Assembly (NCBI GenBank): GCA_963853835.1
Contig: OY970829.1
Span: 6,244,446-6,308,445, forward strand
Direction: 5' to 3'
DNA length: 64,000 nt
From: Calendula officinalis
Lineage: Eukaryota > Streptophyta > Magnoliopsida > Asterales > Asteraceae
This document shows positions 45,894-56,500 of the stretch, piece by piece. How positions within the stretch are numbered: position 1 is the stretch's first letter; each line of letters opens with the position of its first letter. A program made the position numbers and the translations under genes. The notes under the pieces are model-generated. The model was not told where the DNA came from and searched no databases. It worked only from the letters and a program-made list of their open reading frames with translations.

Positions 45894-47951
45894 TAAAAAA
45901 ATTAATTCTAATTCTTGGAATTTTGTGACTACAATATGGACCATGAAGTTTATATAAGTTTCAAAATCAAGATGCAAACAAAAAATTGCAAGAAGAACAT
46001 CAGACATTTTACCCAACAAAATGTCATATTTAACCATCTGCAAAAACAAAATCTTGCACTTCATGACCAAGTATACCTAACTATAGTTGATAACCAAAAC
46101 TTTTTATTGAAATTTATAAACGTTTGTTCAAGATCTTTTCTCATCATCATCATCATCATCAGTTGTAGCCAATGCCTGTCTGAGAGGGGCCTAAAGGCAC
46201 TTCTAACCCATACGAAACCCCCTTTAGGGCCCATATATCATATACCATTATCAGATTAATGTTATTTTCAAAATGGATCGATTTGGGTTGTTGTTTACCC
46301 CAAAATGGGTCACATGTCAAACGTTTTTGGAGTTGCATACAACCTCCTAAATCATTTTATTCAAAGATTTAGAGCATTATTGAAATAATTTTGTTTTTCA
46401 TAATCATAGGTCAACCCGAAACGACATGTTTTGACCCCTATTGATAAGTCAAGCAAAAATAATTTTATAATGTCAAACTGAAAATTACACAAATTTATGA
46501 CTATTTTCAAAACAAAAAACATACATCTTTTGTTGCATTATAGATTAGTAGCAGCATAATACAAATACTTAAAACAGATTGTAAAGTGAAGGGTTAAAAC
46601 AGATTGTTTACAACCGCATGAAACAGATTGTAAATTAAGGTGACAGTTGTTCAAACAAAATCGGACCTTTGAAGTTAAGAGCTGAACTTTAGTTCTCAAA
46701 TCATCGAACCCGCCTTTTTATATCTTTTAAAACTGTAAGTATTTGAGGCGCTTCTCTTTTAAAATAAAAATCATGACAAATTAGCTTCATCAATCATCAT
46801 ACATATATAAGATAATAGATATAAATTAAAAATCATATATATATGATCTCAGTATGCTTAAAACAAATACAATAGTAAATAAATAGGTTTTATAAAAATA
46901 CCTTTTTATTTTGTCATTATATCTAGAAAATTCGATTCCCTCTTCAGCCATCTAAAACTTCCAAAGCTGCAATTTTCACAAAGTTTTAGAAATATTAATC
47001 ATATATCAGGCTCCTAAGAGAGAAACAGAATATAATGCATATAACATGGTAACATCAACCTATAACATAAATGTTGGAGTAAAATTGTGAACAAAATCCA
47101 TCAAATTCATCTTAACCGCATTGAAATTTGTGTACAAAATTCTGATTACCAATTAAAAACATTATTGTGTATTTGCAATGAAGTAAGGTGATTTTGCATC
47201 ACGCAGCCTATGCTCGTTGGATTACCAGTTTTTATGTACAAAACAGACAAAGGAAGTTAGATGATTAATTGAAGGACTCATATTCCCATATGGTGGTCAT
47301 AAGAAACCCTAAATCCATTCTTTCAAACGAAATAAGAATCTTAACTTTTTTAGAATTAGTTAAACAAATATGCCGCAAATTTTTTTATAAGAAACCCAGA
47401 ATTGAAAAACCCTAAACCCATATGGTGGTCATAAGAAACCCTAAATCCATTCTTCGCAAACACGGAATTAAAAAACGACGATGATTGCAAAGAAGAAATC
47501 GTTACCGGCCAAATCCGAGATCGTTGAGACAAATATACGGATGGTTATCAGGAAATCGGTCGGCTCATGGTTGCGAAGAAGAAAGCTGTTGGATGGGGTT
47601 CGAGAAACGGCGATGTTATATGTGGGAGACGAATAAGGTCTGGCGATGTCGATTTGGAGAAGCCATTGGCAATTTCGATTAGGGGAACCCCTATCTTGTG
47701 CGTCGACGGGCATCGAAGCAGATGATTTCTGCAATGGAGAGGCACGGATTGAAAAGGGATGCACAGATACTTGCTGTAGATTTGGGGGGAGAGGTCGTAT
47801 AGTAAATTGGGGCGTAAATGAAAGAGTCTAGTTTATGAAGAATGAATGGACCAATGCCGGAATTACATGTGGCATTGTCCACCAATCAAAAGCCGTCGTT
47901 GTGATGATGTGGCATGAAATAATCATGTGTAGCCTCATATATAGGGGAGGA

Positions 47952-48481
47952 TTCCTTGATTGATTTATAATTAGAAAATGTTTTGACAAATACAAAACAG
48001 TTGTTATAACTGGTTAATTTCTTTTTTCTTTACTAAAAGTGTATTCCAGTTATAACGGGATGGTCGAGCTTATGTTACGTTATCTAACCGTTGCCATGAT
48101 CGTTTTTGAACATTTCCCTCACTACGTGGTAAATGGCTTATAACAATTAACATATAACCCGTGATAATATGTTGTATTTCGATCTTGTTTTAGGAAAAAA
48201 AATAACTGATTTTAACCATTTAAAAATTCATTTAATAAACGAGATCCATAATTATTTCATTCATTTTCAGTTTTATATCGAAACAAATTTAGATACAACC
48301 CATTTTCTGTGTCTCCACGTTGTTCTTGTTTTCAACGAACCAAAATACACCTTCTTCACTGTCTTCTTCTCCACCATCACTTTCACTCATCTGTGCGACT
48401 TTCCACGTCCCCAATAAGATCCGATCGCTTTTTCCTCTTTCTAATTCATCAACAATCGAATCAAATCAAACACCGGCAACA
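47952..48481 (+). promoter_or_regulatory. Promoter and leader of the thioredoxin gene
   Basis: Single-copy-looking sequence between the Helitron end and the thioredoxin ATG. 48330-48470 is pyrimidine-rich (CACTGTCTTCTTCTCCACC), as in plant leaders. ORFs across it in other frames are not genes. Confidence 0.5.
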
Positions 48482-49676
48482 ATGGCGAATGCATCATCTT
48501 CTTACTCCCTTTTACATCGTCCTTCTTCCCCCAATTTCCAATTCGCATTACGATCTTCGTTATTTGCTTCCCCTCAGCAAATTAATGGTTTTTCTGATCT
48601 CTCTTTTCGTCAACCCAAATATTCGTCCACTTTTCGAGTCCTGTCTATGCAACGACCATCGAAAGGTACTAATCATATCTTTTCGTTTATGTTTATGATT
48701 ATGATTTGATATGGAGATCTTATTGCTAACGTCGATCACATTTATATTTATGCGATCTAATTAGGGCTAATGGATCCAGTTGTGATTGGTTGAATTCGTT
48801 ACTAAATTTTGTTTAATATCGATTTAAATTGAAATTAAAGTGGGTTTGAATTTGGAATTCCACTATTAAGCTTGGATTTATTTAATATTTATTTATTGCG
48901 AAAGTTACAAATTTTCGGTGTAGGGAACAAATTTGATTGAGGAGTTTAATTTCCAATAAATATGGGTAAATTTAACGAAAAAATATTTTTTCTAAAATAA
49001 AAAAATAACATGGACGCCTTTGTCCCCAAATTTGTGAAAATCGAACGTTCACTCGAATTTGTCAAAAATTAAACTTTACAATTTATTAACTGATTATGTA
49101 AACCGTTGGTGTCAATCCTGATTTGTGGAGATTAAGGAAACAATATTATTCAGATTAGCAAAATTGGTCAAATATTTTGGTTGACTCCTTTTTAACTGTG
49201 TTCTTCAGTTTATATCACCATAGTAAAAACATGAAACAAGATTTGATCTACAGTTGATATATAAATGGTACCGAATTAGGGTTGACTTTGACTATTATGG
49301 CCTAAATCCAAGCCTGTGATGTTGAATGTCTTTTATTAATAATTTTAAATTTATAATTACAGCAACAGTAGTAACGGGACAATCATGGAACACATCAATT
49401 ATGGAGAGCCAAACTCCAGTTCTAGTGGAGTTCTACACGAGTTGGTGCGGGCCATGTCAAATGGTGCACCGAGTAATTGAGGAAATTGCAGGGGATTATG
49501 CAGGAAAAATAAAATGTTTTGTGGTTAATGCTGATCAAGATCCACTAATTGCAGAAGAATATGATATAAAAGCTGTGCTTTTGTTTAAAAATGGTGAGAA
49601 ATGTGACTCGGTTGTTGGAACCATGCCTAAAGAGTTCTATGTGGCTGCCATTGAAAGGCTCTTGTCATCTTCTTGA
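48482..49676 (+). CDS. Plastid m3-like thioredoxin missing the cis-proline segment, 2 exons, 165 aa
   Basis: Small dithiol oxidoreductase of plastids; the m3 type in Arabidopsis is linked to plasmodesmal transport. Exons 48482-48665 and 49363-49676 (498 nt, in frame). Residues 1-60 are a Ser-rich transit peptide. Trx fold: VLVEFYTSWCGPCQMVHRVI with the CGPC active site, then VVNADQDPLIAEEYDIKAV directly followed by LLFKNGEK, and VVGTMPKEFYVAAIERLL. Homologues read AVPVVLLFKNG at that point; here three codons (PVV) are absent at 49577/49578. The lost Pro is the cis-proline opposite the active site, present in essentially all thioredoxins, so substrate binding and redox tuning should suffer. 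All else is intact. The m3 assignment is from remembered motifs. Confidence 0.9.
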
Positions 49677-51423
49677 ATAATTAACTAACTTTTGAGGGTA
49701 TCTAATTATTTAGCTTTTTTTCACTAAGAATACTTAATTATGGAAGCTATTTTATAGGTTGCTCGAGTATTAATCTAATTTCGTTTATATTAATTCTGAT
49801 AAAAGAACATGTAAGATAACCTTTAAACTTTTAATAATATAATTGGTTACTTTTTCTATTTGTAATTTGTAGAGTAAAAGTTTGATGTTTAGAGCAATGG
49901 TTATGGGGAGGTAAACATGCGTTAAACGATCTTTGATGGTGCCAAACGATCATTGATTTAACGTTTAGTTAAACATGTGTCTGCTTTTTATATCGTGATT
50001 GGTTTATGATATTTTTTGTAGATACTAAAGAAATGTTATAGGAATGTTATATGAGTGCGAGTAATTTTGAGGTTTGTGATAAAGCCATTTTAGCTTTAAC
50101 ACTGTTTTAGCACTCGTCGATACCTTGTGCTCTTATAGATCATGTTAACTTTACTATATGTATATTTTGAGTTATTGATAAGTTGTTGTTGACATGATCT
50201 TGTCAGTAACTCGTCGGTAGGGAAGATGGTGATGTGGCGCTACTAACGAGTTTGAGATTGCGTGGGAGATGTTTTCACATGTATAGAATCACAAAAATTC
50301 TCAAATTGTGTCAATGACGATGCATTTCCTTGATCAAAAGAAACCTAAAAGGGACAGAACTACGCTTTTAAACAAGAAACTTATCACCATGATAGGTTTT
50401 GTAAACTCTTTGTGAGTTTAGAATATGCCTAGGTTTGTAGTTATGTTATGATACCCATTTTTAGAAAGCAAACCACAAGCCAAACATTTATATTGGGAAT
50501 GAAAGGAATTCCTCCATTCCCATACCCTCAAACCAATCACCTAAAATCAATCAAAAGTAGCTGAAGTAAAACGCTGGTAATGCATAAGGTACAAGTAGTT
50601 ACTGCAAGGGCTGGGATATTGACTTATAGAATTTCTTGATTTCCCCCTAAATACCAAAATTGGGTGGAAAAAATCCCTGTACCCATTTTCTCGTTTCAAA
50701 ATCATATTTTCACTCTCACGAACTTTCTACTTTCGGCAGGTAAATAAAATCTCTCCCTCTGTTCCTATCTTGTATTCGTAACAACATTGTCGGTGATTCA
50801 ATCACCGATTGAATATATTCCCGTAATCGTCTCCGTTTTGCAGATCTATTGAATTTAACTATTAATTGTGTTCCTGATATTAAATTAACGTCAATTTTGA
50901 ATCCATTTAATGGTGATTTCCGTTTAAAATGATTTCCTCGTGTTCTTGATTAATTAGATACTTGAATCTTGATTTTAATCCATTAGGTATCAATTCGATT
51001 GCCGTTTACTTTTTTTAATTTCTATTTGTCATATACCTCAGGATCTTACGGAAGCATAGGTCGGTTGACTATTGAGTTGTACGTTCTATGTTGTTGACTT
51101 TTGTTTAATCTAGTCGAATGCCTTAGTTGCATGATTTCATGTTTTACACGTTTAATTATCGATAATTCATTACAGTTTTGCAGATCTTAGGAAGAAGATA
51201 AACAGTGATGACTTGTTGTACTTAACCCTAAATCCCTAATTCATTGTTTTTCAGCTATTATTTTCTTCAATGCTAGTTAATTACATAAACAAGGGGTGTT
51301 TGGGATTGAGTTTTAGGGGAGATTATCTCTTTATGCTTCGATAAAGAGAGAACACGAAATCTGTAACAAATTTACAATTTCTGTTTTGGAAATTGACAGG
51401 TATCTTGGAGCAGTTACAAACTA
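49677..51423. other. Intergenic; leader of the NYN gene
   Basis: 49677-50650 shows no gene. From about 50690 the sequence resembles a transcript leader with an intron: CTTTCGGCAG|GTAAATAA near 50740, and a pyrimidine-poor stretch ending TTGACAG|GTATCTTGG at about 51400, 24 bp before the ATG. A 5'-UTR intron is likely but inferred. Confidence 0.5.
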
Positions 51424-52764
51424 ATGATGTCTAATGCAAATGCATCAGCTTTGATATTATCTTCAGGAACAATGGAACAAAGTCAACAGATACATACACA
51501 CACATCAATACAAAACACAAACATACCACAAAGAAACCGTAACATATCAGACGGCCCAATTGCCATACTTTGGGACATGGAAAATTGCCCGGTTCCAAGT
51601 GACATCCGACCCGAAGATGTAGCGGGTAATATCCGTACAGCAATACGGGTCCACCCGATAATAAACGGGTCGGTTACTGTGTTTTCTGCTTACGGGGATT
51701 TCAACGCATTTCCTAGGCGATTAAGGGAAGGATGTCAAAGGACAGGTGTCAAGCTTATAGACGTGCCAAGTGGCAGAAAAGATGCTGCTGACAAAGCTAT
51801 ACTAGTTGATATGTTTCTTTTTGCTCTCGATAACCCACCACCTTCTTCAATTATGTTGATTTCGGGTGATGTTGACTTTTCTCCTGCACTTCATATACTT
51901 GGTCAACGCGGGTACACGGTAATTCTGGTGATCCCTTCTGGTGTTGGGGTTTCGTCTGCTTTGACTAATGCGGGAAGTTATGTTTGGGATTGGATTAGTT
52001 TGGTTCGTGGTGAAGGGTTTGGTCCTACCCGTGCTGACGTGGCGGGGTTTATGATGAGCTGTCATCAGATAACTGACAGCTCAGATTTTAATGAAGAGGA
52101 AGCGATTGTGTACCGTGGGGTATCTCAAAGCTATTATAACTCAACACATTCGTTATCTTATGAACAGAATGATTTAATGTGGGTTCAGCCGGGAGATTTG
52201 ACTGGTTTAAAAGGTCAACTGATGAAGCTTCTAGAAGCTTTTAACGGTTGTTTACCACTCACACGGCTTCCTGCTGAATACCAGAGAACTTTTGGGAGAC
52301 CGCTTTATGTTTCTGAGTATGGAAGTATTAAACTGGTAAATCTTTTGGGAAAAATGAGTGATAATATTGGTGTTGAAGGTAAAGGACAGAGGAAATTTGT
52401 GTATCTTAGGAAATGTTTAACGAGACCAAATTCGCCAAAAAATGATAGGAAAGGGAACGTTAGCACGGGTGATGAATTATCTGATGAGGAAAGGGTAGTT
52501 TTGGAAGAACAAGATGTTGTGATAAATGATGAGAAGTTGGATGAGTTTAAATTGGAGCTTCAGGAGATATTAGTGAGTTATTCTTGTAGGGTATTTTTGG
52601 GTTGTTTTGAGGCGATTTATCAGCAAAGGTACAAACGAGGGTTGGATTTGCAAAGATTTGGTGTGAGTGAGGTTGAGGAGTTGTTTGAGAAAGTTGATGA
52701 TGTGGCGGTTTTGGTGGAAGAACCGGTTAGCAAGAAGAAGTTTGTTGTTGCTGCTGGTTGTTAA
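51424..52764 (+). CDS. NYN domain/OST-HTH (LOTUS) protein, single exon, 446 aa
   Basis: Belongs to the limkain-b1/MARF1-like family, often labelled putative endonuclease or glycosyl hydrolase in plants; NYN domains are PIN-like RNA nucleases and OST-HTH domains bind RNA. Seen: NYN residues about 44-190 with the acidic pocket ILWDMENC (D51, N54), DAADKAILVDM (D120, D123, D129) and SGDVDFSPAL (D149, D151); first OST-HTH about 257-312 (LKGQLMKLLEAFNGCLPLTR); second about 371-428 (FKLELQEILVSYSCRVFLGC). No signal peptide or membrane segment, so cytosolic or nuclear. The first of two adjacent Met codons is taken (MMSNANASA). Acidic pocket complete, so activity is plausible; the target RNA is unknown. 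Coding exon uninterrupted and apparently intact. Confidence 0.92.
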   Translation: MMSNANASALILSSGTMEQSQQIHTHTSIQNTNIPQRNRNISDGPIAILWDMENCPVPSDIRPEDVAGNIRTAIRVHPIINGSVTVFSAYGDFNAFPRRLREGCQRTGVKLIDVPSGRKDAADKAILVDMFLFALDNPPPSSIMLISGDVDFSPALHILGQRGYTVILVIPSGVGVSSALTNAGSYVWDWISLVRGEGFGPTRADVAGFMMSCHQITDSSDFNEEEAIVYRGVSQSYYNSTHSLSYEQNDLMWVQPGDLTGLKGQLMKLLEAFNGCLPLTRLPAEYQRTFGRPLYVSEYGSIKLVNLLGKMSDNIGVEGKGQRKFVYLRKCLTRPNSPKNDRKGNVSTGDELSDEERVVLEEQDVVINDEKLDEFKLELQEILVSYSCRVFLGCFEAIYQQRYKRGLDLQRFGVSEVEELFEKVDDVAVLVEEPVSKKKFVVAAGC

Positions 52765-53573
52765 AGCTATGTTTGTTCTAGTGCAGTGGTTGTTGTGGCG
52801 CCATGTGGCGGTGAAGTTGAGCTTTTCAAAGTACTAAATGGCTTGCATGAACAAGAAAGGGATCAATGAAATGCATTTGTGATTGTGAAAAATGGGCTCT
52901 GGTTTCTGATTGATTGACTAGACACAATGTCGTTATAGTAAAGATCAAAATGTTTGATTTGGTGAATCTTGCTTGAGGCTAATTCTGTGCTAGCCCAATT
53001 TTTGGATCGACGGTATTGTGCATGGTGGTTTGTCCTAAACTGTATGTGGTTGTTTTGGTTGATGGTGATATGGGAAACAGGGTTTGTTTTCATGGCTGGT
53101 TCTGTTGGCAAAAGCATGCCCTGAAGGATGCATTGTAAATAGGCAGCTTTTGTATAGTTATTATAAAAAAAAATGAGTTTTTGTCTTGTTGACATGATTA
53201 ATGATTGAATAACATACAAAAATGAATATTTGATAAGTTTCATTCTGTATTTTCCAAACCCATCATATCATAACTTTATGGTCAGGAGAAAAAAGAAAAT
53301 AGTCACAATCCACATTGTTCACTTTGGACAGTCAAAATCATAATGCGACTGCAAACTGTAGTTGATGATAAAATGTAGTAGAGATTCCGTATGAAACCAA
53401 ATAAAAAGTTTAATACACACAACTGACAACAAAATCTATCTCCCAACTTCTCTTTCTTAACTCTCTATTGAATACCTGATTCTGAATAAATCTTGGAATA
53501 TCTAAAACCAATCACAAGTTCAAAAAAACATACCTGCAAGGGCGCTTGTACTGTACAACTACCAAAGCACATT
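52765..53573. other. 3' flanks of the NYN gene and the receptor kinase
   Basis: Convergent gene ends. 52765-53170 looks like the NYN 3' UTR (G/T-rich, ending near an A-run at 53165). The minus-strand ORF 52863-53243 is antisense to it and not recognised. 53250-53573 is the 3' UTR side of the kinase. Confidence 0.5.
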
Positions 53574-56500
53574 TCAAGGAGATTGAGGTGAGCTGGTTTC
53601 AAGTAAAAAGCTTCTACTACAATAAGACCTTGAAGTACTACTAGAAGAAGCCAAACCCCTTGCATCCCAGCTCTGTGACATCATCCCATGCATTTTCCCT
53701 TTACAACTATTTCTTCCTCTTTCTTCTTCAACAGCTTCAATAAACCCATCATGCATGGGGTCCGCACACTCATATAAAAGCCGTAATACCTGTTTGATTG
53801 AAGGGCGGGCCCGCCCTTCGCGTTGGGTGCACCATTTGACAACTGTCACAACTGTCTGAAGCTGGTCAAAGTCAAAGGAGTGGCCGATTCTCGGGTCAAC
53901 GAGGTCTTGGAAGCGGGATTCGGATGTCATGAGGTGTTGGCAGGATTCGACTAGGTTTTTGTTGTGGTGGATGGCTTGTTTTGAGGTTATTATTTCTAGA
54001 AGGACCACACCGTAACTGTAGATGTCGCTTTTTTCTGTTAGTTCTTGTGTTACCACGTATTCCGGGTCCATGTAACCTGGGTTTAAATTTACATAATTTT
54101 AGAATCTTCAAATAAAAAACGGAAAATGTTTACCAATGTACGTTATGCAATAGTGGCGTTTTGGTAACTATAGCTTTTAATGGTCCGTTTGGTAATTACT
54201 ACTTTTTGGACGGGTTATTTTGGTAATTAAAGTTTTTTTTCGTCCATATGTGTTGATTAAATGTGTTTCGAGTCTTTGACCCTGTGGTTATTAATTTTCA
54301 AGTTTTTTAACACTTACAAAAAGAGACTAGCTAAAAACTTATAATTACCAAAACGGACCATCAACTTAAAGTATATTGCTATATTATGATATTTTCCCAA
54401 TAAGGCAATAAGCTAAGATGATCAAATTTTAATGCATACAACTTCTTAAATTGTTTATTCAAATAATTAGTTTATCATTGTAATAATATTGTTTCTACGA
54501 ACTAACACAATATTTATTTATTAAAAACTGTTTTAATTTGGCAAAAAATGTTTGCAGTTCAACCCCACCCCACATAACCCGTAAAAAATGGCCCATTTCG
54601 GCCCGGACCGTTTTGACCCGTTACCAAACCAGCCTGACTCTCCCATCTTGCCACCTTTAGAATTTATGGTTATAAAAAATGTATTTATTCTAACCTGGAG
54701 TTCCTCGGATCTCTGTGTTTACTGGTTCAAAACAGATGGATCCATCTTTGGAAGCAAATGCAAGCCCAAAATCTGCAACCTGGATCACAAATATTGTAAC
54801 AAGAAACCTTAAATAACTATGATTAGAAATATCCAAATTTTTTTACCAAATAAGTTACAATTACAAAGCTCGGTAAAATGGTAAATAAGTGTTGTAATAG
54901 TTTACTGGAGTTTTTGGAAAAATAGTTTACATTAATATTATTGGCATTACCTTTCCTACGAAATTCTCATCAAGTAATATATTGCTTGACTTGATGTCTC
55001 TATGACAGAGAGGAGGATCACAGTAGAAGTGTAGGTATTCCTGATAAAATGAGGAGTAATAATAATGTTTTATAAAAATAATAAAATAAATAAATACATT
55101 AATAAATGTCAAAGCTTTTTTTGAGCTAGCTGTTGTGTTATCATTACCAAAGCGTTTGCCACATCAATTGCAATCTGAATTCTTGTTTGCCAGCTCAGAG
55201 GAGGTATATTTGGATCTGCACACAACCATGAGACATATAAAAAATAAGAAAAAACATAAATTAATTGAAGAAATGAAGATGCATACTGTAAAGATGATCC
55301 TTTAAGCTCCCATGTGCCATGTATTCATACATGAGAAACCTGCCCCAAACAAACAAAACTCTTTATTTGCAATATCCATAATTATAGTAAGTAGGGTTAA
55401 TTATGTTTTCATCCTTAAACTTTCACCAAATGCATGATTTAGACTCTTAACTTTGGTTAACTTGTTACAAAAACCATATTTAACCCTAAACTTCTTTTCC
55501 CGTACCGGTTTTTATAGAAATATAAAGTAGTAATAACAAATAATAATATAACTGTTATCAAGTAAAAAGATAGATTAATATAACTGAGAAAAAAGTTTAG
55601 GGTCTAAATCAAATATTTGAAAGTTGAAGGATTAATCATTAAACCATATTTAACTTTAAAAAAGGTTATATCTCAAAACCAACGACTGCTTGACTGGTAG
55701 CAGGTCAACAAAAGAGTTAAAACTTAAAATACCAAGTCAACAAATGTTTAGGGGTTAAATACCAAGTCAACCAAAGTTCAGGATAAAACTATTGCCAATA
55801 ATTAACCGTAATCAGTATAAGAAACACAAGGCAATGTATGCATATAAAATATCATATAAATATAATTTACCTTTCGTCTTTTTCAATGCAAAATCCTTTT
55901 AATGCAACAAGATGGCGATGATGAAGTCTAGCAAGAAGCTCAATTTCTCTGCAAAATTCTTCAACAGCTTGTTCCGAGACTTTATCCATACGTTTAACTG
56001 CTAATATGGAACCATCAATAAATTGAGCTTTATATACAGTCCCAAATCCACCTTGTCCAATAATTGTACTCAAATTGTTTGTTGCTCTTTTTGTCTCTTT
56101 ATAACTGAACTTTTTAAACATATATGATGGACCTGCATGCATAAACTTCCAATTCCTTTATAAAAAGAAAACATAAACAAGACTAATTTACATAATTTGT
56201 CCATGTGGTTTGTATGGAATTTTGGATTTCATCCCTTCAATTTTTCTCTTTACACGGATAGTCCTAATTTTGAAACTTGTAACATCAAAGGTCAGTCTAT
56301 AAAGAAAAAAGGCCGTTAAGTTTTTAGGGACTGTTGATGTCACAAATTTCAAAGTTAGGAGTCATTGATGTTATAAGTTTCAAAATTAGGGACTGTGATG
56401 TTACAAGTTTCAAAATTAGGGCCATTGTGTTACAATGGTCCCTAAATTTTAGGGACCAATTTTGAAACTTATAACATCAACAATCCCTAAATTTGAAATT

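Larger units (their letters stand above)
44170..47951 (-). mobile_element. Non-autonomous Helitron carrying GH95 fucosidase exons, 3.8 kb
   Basis: On the minus strand it starts TCCTCCCCTATATATGAG after a host A (47952) and ends with hairpin GCCCGCCCAGTCGGACGGGC, TTTGAGG, CTAG (44170-44173) and host T. Both ends match the Helitron at 29316-32210, which lies in the opposite orientation. Cargo: broken alpha-fucosidase exons with introns (44820-45893). A GC-richer block near its 5' end (47460-47840) has no recognised coding sequence. A short (ATC)n lies at 46143-46161. Confidence 0.78.

Noticed and set aside
47468..47885. Several overlapping ORFs near the Helitron 5' end
   Set aside because: Frames on both strands overlap, and none has recognisable motifs or splice context.
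48309..48698. Overlapping ORFs at the thioredoxin start
   Set aside because: One is the true frame extended upstream without a good start, and the other is out of frame. ATG 48482 with the transit peptide and splice phase fits.
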